A DNA stretch of 64,000 nucleotides from an uncultured Clostridia bacterium (GCA_934501535.1 CAKSUM010000011.1:1-64000), one strand, 5' to 3'. Positions 49,907 through 59,703 are shown, numbered from the stretch's first letter. Numbers and translations are program-made. Notes: a model not told the origin generated them from the sequence alone.

Positions 49907-51988
49907 ATGGAACTGGCATTGGCATTAACAACTTTCGGAGGGGCAGCTCTTGCGCTTATTTTTGCTTATGTTGTGGCAAAAAGGGTACTGGGGTTTTCTG
50001 AGGGAGATGAAAAAATGCAGAAAATTGCCGGATATATCCGCACCGGAGCAAATGCCTATCTCAAACGTCAGTATAAGGTTGTAGCCATATTTTTTGTATG
50101 CATGGCAGTGCTGCTGTTTGTTTTTGCAGGATTCGGAATGTTGTCAATCTATGTACCGTTTGCGTTTATTACGGGGGGCTGTTACTCAGCGCTTGCAGGA
50201 TTTGTCGGCATGAAAATTGCCACAAGCGCAAATGCAAGGACGGCATATGCATGTGAACACAGCCTTAATAAAGGTCTGAAGGTAGCATTTTCGGCAGGTT
50301 CCGTAATGGGATTTACCGTTGTCGGACTGGGTATCTTTGATATTTCCGTATGGTTCACGCTGTTGCATTTTGTTTTTAAGTGCGACGTATCAACCATTGC
50401 CGCGACTATGGTTACATTCGGAATGGGTGCGTCATCGATGGCACTGTTTGCGCGCGTCGGCGGAGGAATTTTCACAAAGGCTGCCGATGTTGGAGCCGAT
50501 TTGGTCGGCAAGGTTGAGGCAGGAATTCCGGAAGATGACCCAAGAAACCCGGCTGTTATCGCGGATAATGTGGGCGATAACGTCGGCGATGTTGCCGGAA
50601 TGGGCGCGGATTTGTATGAATCGTATTTTGGTTCAATCGTGTCTGCGTGTGCGCTCGGTGCAGCTGCACTCGGCGATTTGAAAGCGATTGCAGCACCACT
50701 TTTAATGGCGGTATTGGGAATAGTTGCGTCCGTAATAGGTTCATTTTTCGTTAAAACGGGCGAAAAAGCAGAGCAGAAAGAACTTTTGAAAGCATTGCGC
50801 AAAGGAACTAACCTGAGTGCAATACTTGTGGCAATAGGAGCGTTTCCGCTTGTTTGGTTCGTTCTCGGAAAAGAAAATATAAGTCTGTATGCTGCGGTAA
50901 TCTCCGGACTTTTGTCGGGAGTTCTTATAGGTCTTTCCACAGAATATTTTACTTCGGATACCTATAAGCCGACGCAGGAGCTTGCCTCTGATTCCGAAAC
51001 AGGTTCCGCTACAATAATAATAGGCGGAATGAGCTTGGGTATGTTGTCTACGGCAATCCCGATTGTGATTGTCGCGGTATGTATTCTGATTTCGTACTTT
51101 GTCGGCGGACGCGGAGACGGCGCACTCGGACTGTACGGAATTGCTCTTGCGGCTGTGGGCATGCTGTCCACTTTGGGCATAACGCTTGCGTCGGACGCGT
51201 ACGGACCGGTTGCCGACAATGCCGGCGGAATTGCGGAGATGGCAGGTCTTGACCCGGCTGTAAGAGACCGTACCGACGCTCTCGACTCGCTGGGAAATAC
51301 TACCGCTGCGACCGGAAAAGGATTTGCAATCGGCTCGGCGGCTCTTACGGCACTTGCGCTTATTGCGTCTTACGTTGATAAAATAAATTCGATTTCGGTG
51401 TCAACGTCATCTGCCTTGGATATGAGCATTATGAACCCGACAGTTCTTGTAGGTTTGTTTATAGGAGGCTGCCTGCCGTTTGTTTTTGCGGCGCTGACCA
51501 TGAAATCTGTAGGCAGAGCGGCGCAAAGCATTGTTGTTGAGGTAAGGCGACAGTTTAAACAGATTAAGGGAATTATGACGGGTGAAAAAGAGGCTGATTA
51601 CGCATCATGTATAGATATATGCACGCGTTCCAGTCTGCATGAAATGGTTTTGCCGACTGTAATTGCGGTTGCAGTCCCGATTATAACAGGTCTTATTCTC
51701 GGACCGAACGGAGTTATCGGCATGCTTGCCGGAGCAACCGTTACGGGATTTTTGATGGCAATTCTTATGTCGAATGCGGGCGGTGCATGGGATAATGCAA
51801 AAAAATATATAGAAAGCGGCAATTTCGGCGGAAAGGGAAGCAGTCAGCATAAAGCAGCGGTTGTGGGCGACACGGTCGGCGACCCGTTCAAAGATACCTC
51901 GGGGCCGTCAATCAATATTTTGATAAAACTGCTTTCAACAGTTTCCATAGTGTTTGCGGAACTTATATTCTACTGCCACCTGTTTTAA
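49907..51988 (+). CDS. hppA: Ion-translocating membrane pyrophosphatase
   Basis: The 693-residue membrane protein has about 16 hydrophobic segments and pumps ions using pyrophosphate. The active site has DVGADLVGKVEAGIPEDDPR, then NPAVIADNVGDNVGDVAGMG, and near the C terminus VVGDTVGDPFKDTSGPS. LGNTTAATGKGFAIGS carries alanine at the position that makes the enzyme potassium-dependent in the family, where lysine marks the independent type. Sodium transport is likely by family; proton transport is not excluded. The ATG at 49907 follows AAAGGGTGG; an in-frame start lies at 49886. Confidence 0.94.
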   Translation: MELALALTTFGGAALALIFAYVVAKRVLGFSEGDEKMQKIAGYIRTGANAYLKRQYKVVAIFFVCMAVLLFVFAGFGMLSIYVPFAFITGGCYSALAGFVGMKIATSANARTAYACEHSLNKGLKVAFSAGSVMGFTVVGLGIFDISVWFTLLHFVFKCDVSTIAATMVTFGMGASSMALFARVGGGIFTKAADVGADLVGKVEAGIPEDDPRNPAVIADNVGDNVGDVAGMGADLYESYFGSIVSACALGAAALGDLKAIAAPLLMAVLGIVASVIGSFFVKTGEKAEQKELLKALRKGTNLSAILVAIGAFPLVWFVLGKENISLYAAVISGLLSGVLIGLSTEYFTSDTYKPTQELASDSETGSATIIIGGMSLGMLSTAIPIVIVAVCILISYFVGGRGDGALGLYGIALAAVGMLSTLGITLASDAYGPVADNAGGIAEMAGLDPAVRDRTDALDSLGNTTAATGKGFAIGSAALTALALIASYVDKINSISVSTSSALDMSIMNPTVLVGLFIGGCLPFVFAALTMKSVGRAAQSIVVEVRRQFKQIKGIMTGEKEADYASCIDICTRSSLHEMVLPTVIAVAVPIITGLILGPNGVIGMLAGATVTGFLMAILMSNAGGAWDNAKKYIESGNFGGKGSSQHKAAVVGDTVGDPFKDTSGPSINILIKLLSTVSIVFAELIFYCHLF

Positions 51989-51998
51989 TACGAAAATC

Positions 51999-52031
51999 TA
52001 CGGCGCCTTTTAAATCGTGGCGCCGTATTTT
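51999..52031 (+). terminator. Terminator of hppA
   Basis: TACGGCGCC (51999-52007) pairs perfectly with GGCGCCGTA (52019-52027), followed by TTTTG. Confidence 0.8.
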
Positions 52032-52116
52032 GAGTAAAAATTTAGTATATTTTAATATAAATTAACGAAGAAAATCAACTTAAAGTAGTAATTTGACAAA
52101 AAAATGATAAATATTA

Positions 52117-52146
52117 TTGAAAAATATTGTAATTATGTGGTATAAT
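52117..52146 (+). promoter_or_regulatory. Promoter of the liv operon
   Basis: TTGAAA (52117-52122) and TATAAT (52141-52146) have an 18-base spacer in a strongly AT-rich region. A TTGACA at 52093 lies further upstream without a good -10 partner. Confidence 0.5.
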
Positions 52147-52198
52147 GGATTATAATGATATAGTCATTTGATTACATAAATATAAGGAGGAAATTCAG

Positions 52199-53401
52199 AT
52201 GAAGAAATTATTATCACTTGTTCTTTCAGCTGTAATGCTGTCAATGGCATGTGCCGGCTGCGGAACAAAAACAGAACAGGGCGGAGCTGACGCCGGAAAT
52301 ACAATTAAAATCGGTGTTTTTGAACCGACAACCGGTGAAAACGGCGGTGGCGGAGTACAGGAAGTTCTCGGTATCAGATATGCAAATTCGCTGAGAAGCT
52401 CAGTAAAAGTAGGAGATACCGAATACAAGGTTGAGCTTGTGGAAGTTGATAACCAGTCGGATAAGACAGCTGCGGTTACTGCTGCACAAAATCTTGTATC
52501 TGCAGGCGTAAAGGCAGTGCTCGGTTCATACGGCTCGGGCGTTTCAATTGCAGCAGGTTCTACATTTAAAGATGCGAAAATCCCGGCTATAGGCGTATCC
52601 TGCACAAATCCGCAGGTTACGGCAGGTAATGACTGGTACTTCAGAGTTTGCTTCCTTGACCCGTTCCAGGGTACGGTTATGGCAAATTATGCCGGCGTTA
52701 CATTGGGACTTACGAATGCTGCGGTTATCTGCCAGAACGGTGATGACTACTCAACAGGCCTTGCTTCATACTTTAAGAAGGCGTTCAAGGGTAACATTGT
52801 TTATGAAGGAACATATAACACAAACGAATCGGATTTCAATGCTATTCTGACAGCTGCAAAGGCTGCTAACCCGGACGTTATTTTCTGCCCGTCATCAATT
52901 GCAACAGCAGGTCTTGTAATTAAACAGGCTCGTGAGCTCGGAATTGAATGCCCGATTATGGCAGGAGATACATGGGAAAATGAAACAATTATTCAAAATG
53001 CAGGCGCTGATAACTGCAAGGGCGTAACTTTCTCAACATTCTTTGATGAAAATGACCCGGCTGCATCTGAATTTGTTACAGGTTTTAAGGCATACTTAAA
53101 CGGCGACAAGCAGAATTTGAAGCTGAACGGTAATTCTGACGGAGTTGCGGCTGTATCGGCTTTGGGCTATGATGCATACAACGTTGTGCTTGACGCTATC
53201 GAAAGAGCACAGTCCGTTGATACTCAGGCTATCCGCGACGCGCTGACTCAGTCGGATTCAGTAGGTATAACAGGTCCGCTGTCATTTGACGAAAACGGTG
53301 ACGCTCAGAAGGATATGGCATATATCAAAACTGTAGAAGACGGTAAATTCAAGTTTATCGGAACGCAGAAAACAGACGGTGAATTTACACCTGTAAAATA
53401 A
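52199..53401 (+). CDS. livK: Branched-chain amino acid ABC transporter, binding lipoprotein
   Basis: The 400-residue lipoprotein captures branched-chain amino acids (Leu, Ile, Val) or related ligands outside the membrane. The signal peptide ends in a lipobox SMACAGCGTK, with Cys21 as the lipid site. The mature protein is a type I periplasmic-binding fold (IKIGVFEPTTGENGGGGVQE, PAIGVSCTNPQVTAGNDWYF, ITGPLSFDENGDAQ). It is separated from livH by a strong terminator-like hairpin, so livK is probably made in excess over the membrane parts. Confidence 0.92.
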   Translation: MKKLLSLVLSAVMLSMACAGCGTKTEQGGADAGNTIKIGVFEPTTGENGGGGVQEVLGIRYANSLRSSVKVGDTEYKVELVEVDNQSDKTAAVTAAQNLVSAGVKAVLGSYGSGVSIAAGSTFKDAKIPAIGVSCTNPQVTAGNDWYFRVCFLDPFQGTVMANYAGVTLGLTNAAVICQNGDDYSTGLASYFKKAFKGNIVYEGTYNTNESDFNAILTAAKAANPDVIFCPSSIATAGLVIKQARELGIECPIMAGDTWENETIIQNAGADNCKGVTFSTFFDENDPAASEFVTGFKAYLNGDKQNLKLNGNSDGVAAVSALGYDAYNVVLDAIERAQSVDTQAIRDALTQSDSVGITGPLSFDENGDAQKDMAYIKTVEDGKFKFIGTQKTDGEFTPVK

Positions 53402-53410
53402 TTAAAAAAT

Positions 53411-53449
53411 GTCGGCGAGGTGCTTTCTTGCCTCGCCGGCAAATTTTTT
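53411..53449 (+). terminator. Intercistronic terminator between livK and livH
   Basis: GTCGGCGAGG (53411-53420) pairs with CCTCGCCGGC (53431-53440) with one wobble and is followed by AAATTTTTTTT. It would reduce transcription of the downstream transport genes. Confidence 0.8.
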
Positions 53450-53578
53450 TTCAAGGGAAAGCACCCGACGCTTGCTTGCCTTTGAAAAGAAAAAAAGCAG
53501 AGGACGCGGCAGGACATGCGGCGGAAAATCTGCATTATACGCAGCCACCGGCTGCACTGATTGGGAGGCAAAAATTAC

Positions 53579-54460
53579 ATGGATGCTTTTTTGCAAAACT
53601 GCCTTAACGGTATATCAATCGGCAGCAGTTATGCACTGATTGCTATTGGTTACACGATGGTTTACGGTATTCTTCGCCTTATAAATTTTGCTCACGGAGA
53701 TATATTTATGATGGCAGGATACTTTATGATTATAGCCATGACGGACATGCTTCTGCCATGGTATGTTTCTATTGTATTGGTAATTCTGGCGACGGTTCTT
53801 TTGGGCGTATTTACGGAAAAACTTGCATATAAACCGCTGCGCTCAGCACCGAGAATGTCTATAATGATTTCTGCAATCGGTGTTTCATATCTGCTTCAGA
53901 ATTTGGCTACTTACTTATTTTCGGCTTTGCCGAAGTCATATCCATCGATAGGATTTTTGAGTCAGAAAATTGTAATCGGAAATATTTCTACCTCACTGGT
54001 AACATTTATTACTCCGATTTTGACAATATTGCTGGTAATCGGGCTTGTTATTCTTGTTAATAAAACAAAGATAGGAATGGCTATGCGCGCAGTATCAAAG
54101 GATTTTGAAACAGCTCAGCTTATGGGTATAAAAATTAACAATGTCATCAGTATGACTTTTGTAATAGGAAGTGCGCTTGCGGCGATTGGTTCAATTCTTT
54201 ACTTCATACCAAGACCGCAGGTTTATCCGCTTGCAGGTTCACTTCCGGGGCTTAAATGCTTTGTCGCCGCGGTTTTCGGCGGTATAGGTTCGGTTCCGGG
54301 CGCACTGCTCGGCGGATTTCTTATCGGCATATGCGAAACGTTTATAAAAGCGAGCGCATATTCCGAATTCAGCGATGCTTTCACGTTTGTAATTCTAATC
54401 GTGGTTCTGCTGTTTAAGCCGACCGGATTATTCGGTGAAAAAATTTCAGAGAAGGTGTAA
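53579..54460 (+). CDS. livH: Branched-chain amino acid ABC permease LivH
   Basis: The 293-residue inner-membrane permease has about eight hydrophobic segments. NCLNGISIGSSYALIAIGYT followed by MVYGILRLINFAHGDIFMMA is the LivH signature, and KCFVAAVFGGIGSVPGALLG is the cytoplasmic EAA-type coupling loop. The ATG at 53579 follows GGGAGG; an in-frame start at 53561 is less well placed. It pairs with LivM to form the channel. Confidence 0.95.
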   Translation: MDAFLQNCLNGISIGSSYALIAIGYTMVYGILRLINFAHGDIFMMAGYFMIIAMTDMLLPWYVSIVLVILATVLLGVFTEKLAYKPLRSAPRMSIMISAIGVSYLLQNLATYLFSALPKSYPSIGFLSQKIVIGNISTSLVTFITPILTILLVIGLVILVNKTKIGMAMRAVSKDFETAQLMGIKINNVISMTFVIGSALAAIGSILYFIPRPQVYPLAGSLPGLKCFVAAVFGGIGSVPGALLGGFLIGICETFIKASAYSEFSDAFTFVILIVVLLFKPTGLFGEKISEKV

Positions 54461-54463
54461 AAT

Positions 54464-55546
54464 ATGAAAAAATCTACAAAAACTATCTGCTCTATAGCAG
54501 CTTTGGCAGTTCTTGCAGCGATCATATTTTATGCAGGAACTCTGCCTACAACCTCAATGTTTCGGACAACCTTTCAGATGGCGTCCATTTATGCGCTTCT
54601 GGCGGTTTCGATGAATTTGTTAAACGGAATAACAGGTCAGTTTTCGCTTGGACAGGCGGGATTTATGACGCTTGGTGCATACACATATGCGATTTTGACA
54701 ATTCCTGTTGCGGCACGGCCGAGCGTTTACTATCTTTACGGTATTGCGCCGTGGCTTGAAAACGTTGTATTGCCTATTCCGGCGGCGCTTGTTGTTGGGG
54801 GATTGGTCGCGGCTTTGTTTGCAGCGCTTATAGGCGCACCGGTTTTAAGGCTTAAAAGCGATTATTTCGCTATTGCGACTCTCGGATTTGCAGAAGTGGT
54901 GCGTATTGTTGTGGCAAGCTCGTGGCTGAACACCATAACAAACGGTTCGCTTGGACTTAACAATATCCCGAGCTTTAAATCATATTATGCGATTTTTGTT
55001 GTTGTAATACTGTGCATTGCGATTATGTGTCTTATAAAAAATTCGACCTACGGAAGAAGCTTTAAGGCTATCCGTGATGATGAAATTGCAGCTGAGGCAA
55101 TGGGTATCAATCTTGCCAAAACAAAGCTGTTGTCATTTGTCATCAGTTCGTTTTTTGCAGGTATAGGCGGTGCACTGCTCGCTATGTATTTAAAAGCGGT
55201 TTCCGCAACAACATTCACGCTTGCAACAGCAACATATTATATCTTGCTGATGGTTGTAATAGGCGGTATGGGAAGTATTTCCGGAAGTATAATAGCGTCA
55301 TTTTTGGTAATTTTTGCCAAAGAATGGTGGCTGAGATTTTTGGACGCACCGGCATACATCGGCGGTGTGCAGGTTCCGCTGCTGAGAAGCGGTTTCCGTA
55401 TGGTTATTTTCTCAATTGTTCTGATGATTGTCGTGCTTTTCTTCCGAAAAGGAATTATGGGCGATAATGAGATAACCTGGGAAGGTATTCACCGGTTCTT
55501 TACCGGAAGGAAGAAGAACAAGGAGGTGTCCGGGAATGCCAAATAA
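54464..55546 (+). CDS. livM: Branched-chain amino acid ABC permease LivM
   Basis: The 360-residue permease has about eight to nine hydrophobic segments. NLLNGITGQFSLGQAGFMTL at the N terminus and KAIRDDEIAAEAMGINLAKT in the cytoplasmic coupling region are LivM signatures. It starts 3 bases after livH and overlaps livG by 11 bases. Confidence 0.95.
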   Translation: MKKSTKTICSIAALAVLAAIIFYAGTLPTTSMFRTTFQMASIYALLAVSMNLLNGITGQFSLGQAGFMTLGAYTYAILTIPVAARPSVYYLYGIAPWLENVVLPIPAALVVGGLVAALFAALIGAPVLRLKSDYFAIATLGFAEVVRIVVASSWLNTITNGSLGLNNIPSFKSYYAIFVVVILCIAIMCLIKNSTYGRSFKAIRDDEIAAEAMGINLAKTKLLSFVISSFFAGIGGALLAMYLKAVSATTFTLATATYYILLMVVIGGMGSISGSIIASFLVIFAKEWWLRFLDAPAYIGGVQVPLLRSGFRMVIFSIVLMIVVLFFRKGIMGDNEITWEGIHRFFTGRKKNKEVSGNAK

Positions 55547-56384
55547 TGTACTTCATATTGAAAACGCGGTAATGCAGTTCGGCGGCGTTGTTGCGGTGAA
55601 TAATCTTAACTTGGATATTAACGAGGGCGAAATCGTCACCCTTATCGGGCCGAACGGCGCCGGAAAAACAACTGCATTTAACGTTGTAACGGGCGTTTAT
55701 GCGCCGACAAACGGCTGCGTGGAATTTTACGGAAAAAGAATTGTTGAGAATTTCCCTAAGGGAAAAATGAAAAAACTGTATAAAGGCGAGCACAACGGAG
55801 AATACACAAAAACCATTGAGCCGACGCCTGATGTCATTACATCGCTGGGGATTGCAAGAACGTTTCAGAATATCCGTCTTTTCAAGAACCTTACAGTTTT
55901 TGAGAACGTGTTGATTGCAAAACATCTGCACAGACGTTCAAACCTGTTTACAGCGACATTTATGCTTAACGCAGCGGAGGAAAAGAAAAACAGGGAAGAA
56001 GTTATGAGTCTTCTTAAAATCCTCGAGCTTGACGGTGTCAAGGACGAAAAGGCAACCTCTCTTCCGTACGGTCAGCAGAGAAAGCTTGAAATAGCAAGAG
56101 CGCTGGCAACAAATCCGAAACTTTTGCTCCTTGATGAGCCGGCAGCCGGCATGAATCCGCAGGAAACCTTGGAGCTGACGGAATTTATCAGAAAAATCAA
56201 AAATGATTTTAACCTGACGGTGTTTATGATAGAGCATCATATGGATTTGGTAATGGGAATTTCAGACAGAATATATGTGCTTGATTTCGGAAAGCTGATT
56301 GCACAGGGAACACCGGAGGAAGTCAGAAACAATCCGAAAGTAATTGAAGCATACTTGGGGGTGAGCGACGATGCTGAAAATTGA
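55536..56384 (+). CDS. livG: Branched-chain amino acid ABC ATPase LivG
   Basis: The 282-residue ATPase has Walker A in GPNGAGKTTAFNVVTG, the signature SLPYGQQRKLEIARAL (LPYGQQR in place of LSGGQ, normal for LivG) and Walker B in LLLLDEPAAGMN. The insert between Walker A and the Q-loop (about 28 residues, Lys/Glu-rich) is typical of clostridial members. The end overlaps livF by 14 bases. Confidence 0.95.
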   Translation: MPNNVLHIENAVMQFGGVVAVNNLNLDINEGEIVTLIGPNGAGKTTAFNVVTGVYAPTNGCVEFYGKRIVENFPKGKMKKLYKGEHNGEYTKTIEPTPDVITSLGIARTFQNIRLFKNLTVFENVLIAKHLHRRSNLFTATFMLNAAEEKKNREEVMSLLKILELDGVKDEKATSLPYGQQRKLEIARALATNPKLLLLDEPAAGMNPQETLELTEFIRKIKNDFNLTVFMIEHHMDLVMGISDRIYVLDFGKLIAQGTPEEVRNNPKVIEAYLGVSDDAEN

Positions 56385-57069
56385 CAATCTTAAAGTAAAT
56401 TACGGCGGAATTGAAGCCGTAAAGGGGATATCGTTTGAGGTGCCGGATAACAACATCGTGACGCTTATCGGAGCAAACGGTGCCGGAAAAAGCACCACGC
56501 TGCGCACAATTGCCGGAATTGTTAAAGCCGGCAGCGGATCAATAACGTATGACAATGCAGACATGCTTCAAAAGAAAACTCACGAAATTGTTGAAGCAGG
56601 TATCACTCTCGTGCCCGAGGGCAGACGCGTTTTTCCCGACCTGACGGTTCTGGAAAATATCAAAATCGGCGCATATTTGCGTAAAGATGACTTAAGTGAT
56701 GATATCGCGCGTGTGTATGACCTTTTTCCGCGTCTGAAGGAACGTCACTGGCAGCTTGCCGGTACACTCTCCGGCGGTGAACAGCAGATGCTTGCCGTTG
56801 CCCGTGCGCTCATGGCAAAGCCCAAGCTGATAATGATGGACGAACCGTCGCTCGGACTTGCGCCTATCGTTGTACAGGGTATATTTGACATAATTAAGGA
56901 AATTCATAAACAGGGTGTTACTATTTTGCTTATTGAACAGAATGCGAATATGGCTCTGAAAACAGCGGACCTGGCATATGTCTTGGAAACGGGACGTATT
57001 ACAATGTCCGGAACGGGAAAAGAACTGCTTTCCGATGAGAGAGTAAAAAAAGCTTATCTCGGAACGTGA
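56371..57069 (+). CDS. livF: Branched-chain amino acid ABC ATPase LivF
   Basis: The 232-residue ATPase has Walker A in GANGAGKSTTLRTIAG, the LivF-specific ITLVPEGRRVFPDLTVLENI, the signature LSGGEQQMLAVARAL and Walker B in LIMMDEPSLGLA. It pairs with LivG. It ends the operon, which is closed by a strong hairpin. Confidence 0.95.
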   Translation: MLKIDNLKVNYGGIEAVKGISFEVPDNNIVTLIGANGAGKSTTLRTIAGIVKAGSGSITYDNADMLQKKTHEIVEAGITLVPEGRRVFPDLTVLENIKIGAYLRKDDLSDDIARVYDLFPRLKERHWQLAGTLSGGEQQMLAVARALMAKPKLIMMDEPSLGLAPIVVQGIFDIIKEIHKQGVTILLIEQNANMALKTADLAYVLETGRITMSGTGKELLSDERVKKAYLGT

Positions 57070-57074
57070 TAATT

Positions 57075-57097
57075 CAGACCCTTCGGGGTCTGTTTTT
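57075..57097 (+). terminator. Terminator of the liv operon
   Basis: CAGACCC and GGGTCTG form a 7-bp perfect stem closed by a TTCG tetraloop, followed by TTTTT. It begins 6 bases past the livF stop. Confidence 0.92.
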
Positions 57098-57170
57098 ACA
57101 TAAAAGCACATTTTCCGTATATTGCATGGGAAATAAACAGATAACTTTTGTGTGCAAAGGAGGTTTTATT

Positions 57171-58235
57171 ATGAAAAAGGCTATAATTGCAATGAGCGGC
57201 GGAGTTGATTCAAGCGTTGCCGCATATCTTTGCGTAAAAGGCGGCTACGAATGTATCGGCGCGACCATGAAACTGTTTGATAATGAAGATATAGGTAAAA
57301 AACAGGAAAAAACCTGTTGTTCCCTTGAGGACGTTGAAGATGCGCGCAGTGTTGCGTCTAAGCTCGGCATGCCGTATTATGTCTTTAATTTTACCGATGA
57401 ATTTGATGAAAAAGTGATAAAAAAATTTATTCATGCCTATGAAACGGGCGCGACACCCAATCCGTGCATAGACTGCAACCGCTACCTGAAATTTGAAAAG
57501 CTGTTTGTTCGCATGAAGGAAATCGGTTATGATTTTGTTGTAACCGGACATTATGCCCGTATTGAAAAGGACGGAAACAGATTTTTGCTGAAAAAAGGTA
57601 TAGATGACTCAAAAGATCAAAGTTATGTACTCTATTCTATGACGCAGGAACAGCTTGCACATACACTGTTTCCGCTTGGTGAATATACGAAAACACATAT
57701 ACGCGAAATTGCAGAAGAAAACGGTTTTATTAACGCGAAAAAACATGACAGTCAGGATATTTGCTTTGTCCCGGACGGCGATTATGCAGCTTTTATTGAG
57801 CAATATGCGGGTAAGGAGTATCCGGACGGCGATTTTGTAGATAAAAAAGGAAATCGGCTCGGTACACACAGAGGCATTATCCGGTACACCGTAGGACAGA
57901 GAAAAGGACTGGGACTCAGCTTGCCTGAGCCGATGTATGTTTGTTCAAAGGATATTGAAAAAAACAAAGTAGTCCTTTGCCGCAACGAAGAACTGTTTTC
58001 ATCGCAGCTTGATGCAGACGATTTTAACTGGATTGCATTTGAAAATCCGCCTGAAACGATAACTGCAAAGGCGCGTATCCGCTATAATCAGCGTGAAGAA
58101 GCGGCAAAAATTACCGTTACCGGCGATAAAAACGTTCATATTGAATTTGAAAAGCCGCAAAGAGCGATTGCGAAGGGACAGGCTGTTGTTGTGTATGACG
58201 GCGACGTTGTTTTGGGCGGCGGCACAATTAAATAA
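57171..58235 (+). CDS. mnmA: tRNA 2-thiouridine(34) synthase MnmA
   Basis: The 354-residue enzyme thiolates the wobble uridine of tRNAs for Lys, Glu and Gln. The PP-loop is AMSGGVDSSVAAYL. The catalytic cysteine pair is in PNPCIDCNRYLKF and HDSQDICFVPDGDY. TGHYARIEKDGN and RYTVGQRKGLGLSLPEPMYV are further family motifs. The ATG at 57171 follows AAAGGAGG; the in-frame start at 57066 overlaps the liv terminator. The sulfur donor IscS/NifS is not adjacent. Confidence 0.95.
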   Translation: MKKAIIAMSGGVDSSVAAYLCVKGGYECIGATMKLFDNEDIGKKQEKTCCSLEDVEDARSVASKLGMPYYVFNFTDEFDEKVIKKFIHAYETGATPNPCIDCNRYLKFEKLFVRMKEIGYDFVVTGHYARIEKDGNRFLLKKGIDDSKDQSYVLYSMTQEQLAHTLFPLGEYTKTHIREIAEENGFINAKKHDSQDICFVPDGDYAAFIEQYAGKEYPDGDFVDKKGNRLGTHRGIIRYTVGQRKGLGLSLPEPMYVCSKDIEKNKVVLCRNEELFSSQLDADDFNWIAFENPPETITAKARIRYNQREEAAKITVTGDKNVHIEFEKPQRAIAKGQAVVVYDGDVVLGGGTIK

Positions 58236-58318
58236 TTCTTAGCGAAAGCTATATCATTATGCCGACATTAAACTTTTATCCGCAGATTAAATATTTTTAT
58301 ACAATAATTTTCTGTCAG

Positions 58319-58364
58319 AAAAATCTTCGTACATTATTTTCTGTGATGTTCGGAGATTTTTTTA
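58319..58364 (+). terminator. Terminator of mnmA
   Basis: AAAAATCTTCGTAC (58319-58332) pairs with GTTCGGAGATTTTT (58348-58361) with one wobble and one mismatch, then TTT. Confidence 0.65.
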
Positions 58365-58478
58365 TATCTTTCAATTATTTTTTTAAAGAGTATAAAAAAA
58401 GACAGTTTTTATACAACAAAATACATATACAAAAAAGATTTTTTATGATATTATAAAAGAAAAAACGGAGGAATAATT

Positions 58479-59696
58479 ATGAAAGAGATTAATGTTGCCG
58501 TAATCGGGCTGGGCGGCAGAGGAAAAGGAAACCTTGCCTGCATACAGCATATTGACGGAGTGTTTGTACGTGCGGTATGCGACCTATATGAGGACAGATG
58601 CGATGAGGGTGTTCAGATTGTGAAGAATGCGGGATTTCCCGAACCATACAAAAGCTGTGATTACACTGAGGTTATAAACCGCAGTGACGTAGATGTTGTG
58701 ATGGTTTTCACAAGCTGGGAAACACATATAAAAATAGCGATTGACGCCATGAAACAGGGAAAAGCAGTAGGCATGGAGGTCGGAGGAGCAGCAACCGTTG
58801 ACGAGTGCTGGGATCTTGTGCACACATGGGAGGAAACAAAAGTTCCGTTCATGATGCTTGAAAATTGCTGTTACGGCAAAAATGAACTTATGGTAAGAAA
58901 CATGGTCAGAAGCGGACTGTTCGGCGAAATAGTTCACTGCCACGGCGCATATGCGCATGACCTGCGCGAAGAAGTCGGAAAAGGCAAGGAAAACAGACAT
59001 TACAGACTCAATCACTACCTGAATGAAAATTGTGAAAATTATCCGACTCATGATTTGGGCCCGATTGCAAAAATACTTGATATTAACCGCGGAAACCGTA
59101 TGGTGCGGCTTGTATCGATGGCGTCAAAGGCTGCCGGAATGAAGAGATACATAAAGGACAGGGAAGAAATATTTGAAAACAAAGAATTAATCGGCAAGGA
59201 TTTTGCGCAGGGCGATATCGTAAATACCCTTATAAAATGCGAAAACGGTGAAACGATTTCACTGACTCTCGACACAACGCTGCCGCGTTCGTACAGCAGA
59301 GAATTTACCGTTCGCGGAACACGCGGAATGTATGAAGAAAATACAAATTCCGTATATCTTGACGGCGAGCCGGAGAGTTTTATAACCGTGGAGCACTATA
59401 AAAAAGTTATTGATAACGCAAAAGAATATGAGGAACGTTATATGCCCGAGTTTTATAAAACCATGACGGAAAAAGTTCGGGAAATGGGACATGACGGCAT
59501 GGATTACTATGACTTTACCGAATTTTTCAAAGCGTTGTCAGAGGGCAAGCCTATGCCGATAGATGTGTATGATGCAGCGAGCTGGATGTGCATAAGTGCG
59601 CTGACAAAGGAGTCTATCGCAAAGGGCAATATTCCGGTCGAAATTCCGGACTTCACATGCGGAGCGTGGAAAACAAGAGAGCGATTTGATGTCTGA
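58479..59696 (+). CDS. Gfo/Idh/MocA oxidoreductase, GH109-like
   Basis: The 405-residue NAD-dependent enzyme has the N-terminal Rossmann motif VIGLGGRGKGNLACIQHIDG and the EK-like region KAVGMEVGGAATVDE. ENCENYPTHDLGPIAKILDI with INRGNRMVRLVSMA is close to the pattern of GH109 glycosidases, which act on N-acetylgalactosamine with NAD as a cofactor, so glycan cleavage is a possibility. No signal peptide is present, which suggests a cytoplasmic role or simple dehydrogenase activity. It is monocistronic. Confidence 0.75.
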   Translation: MKEINVAVIGLGGRGKGNLACIQHIDGVFVRAVCDLYEDRCDEGVQIVKNAGFPEPYKSCDYTEVINRSDVDVVMVFTSWETHIKIAIDAMKQGKAVGMEVGGAATVDECWDLVHTWEETKVPFMMLENCCYGKNELMVRNMVRSGLFGEIVHCHGAYAHDLREEVGKGKENRHYRLNHYLNENCENYPTHDLGPIAKILDINRGNRMVRLVSMASKAAGMKRYIKDREEIFENKELIGKDFAQGDIVNTLIKCENGETISLTLDTTLPRSYSREFTVRGTRGMYEENTNSVYLDGEPESFITVEHYKKVIDNAKEYEERYMPEFYKTMTEKVREMGHDGMDYYDFTEFFKALSEGKPMPIDVYDAASWMCISALTKESIAKGNIPVEIPDFTCGAWKTRERFDV

Positions 59697-59703
59697 TAAA
59701 AAA

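Noticed and set aside
53409..53639. 76-codon frame between livK and livH
   Set aside because: It begins in the intercistronic terminator and overlaps the livH start in another frame.
58259..58456. 65-codon frame between mnmA and the GH109-like gene
   Set aside because: It spans a terminator hairpin, is dominated by Phe, Lys and Ile as expected of AT-rich spacer, and has no ribosome site.
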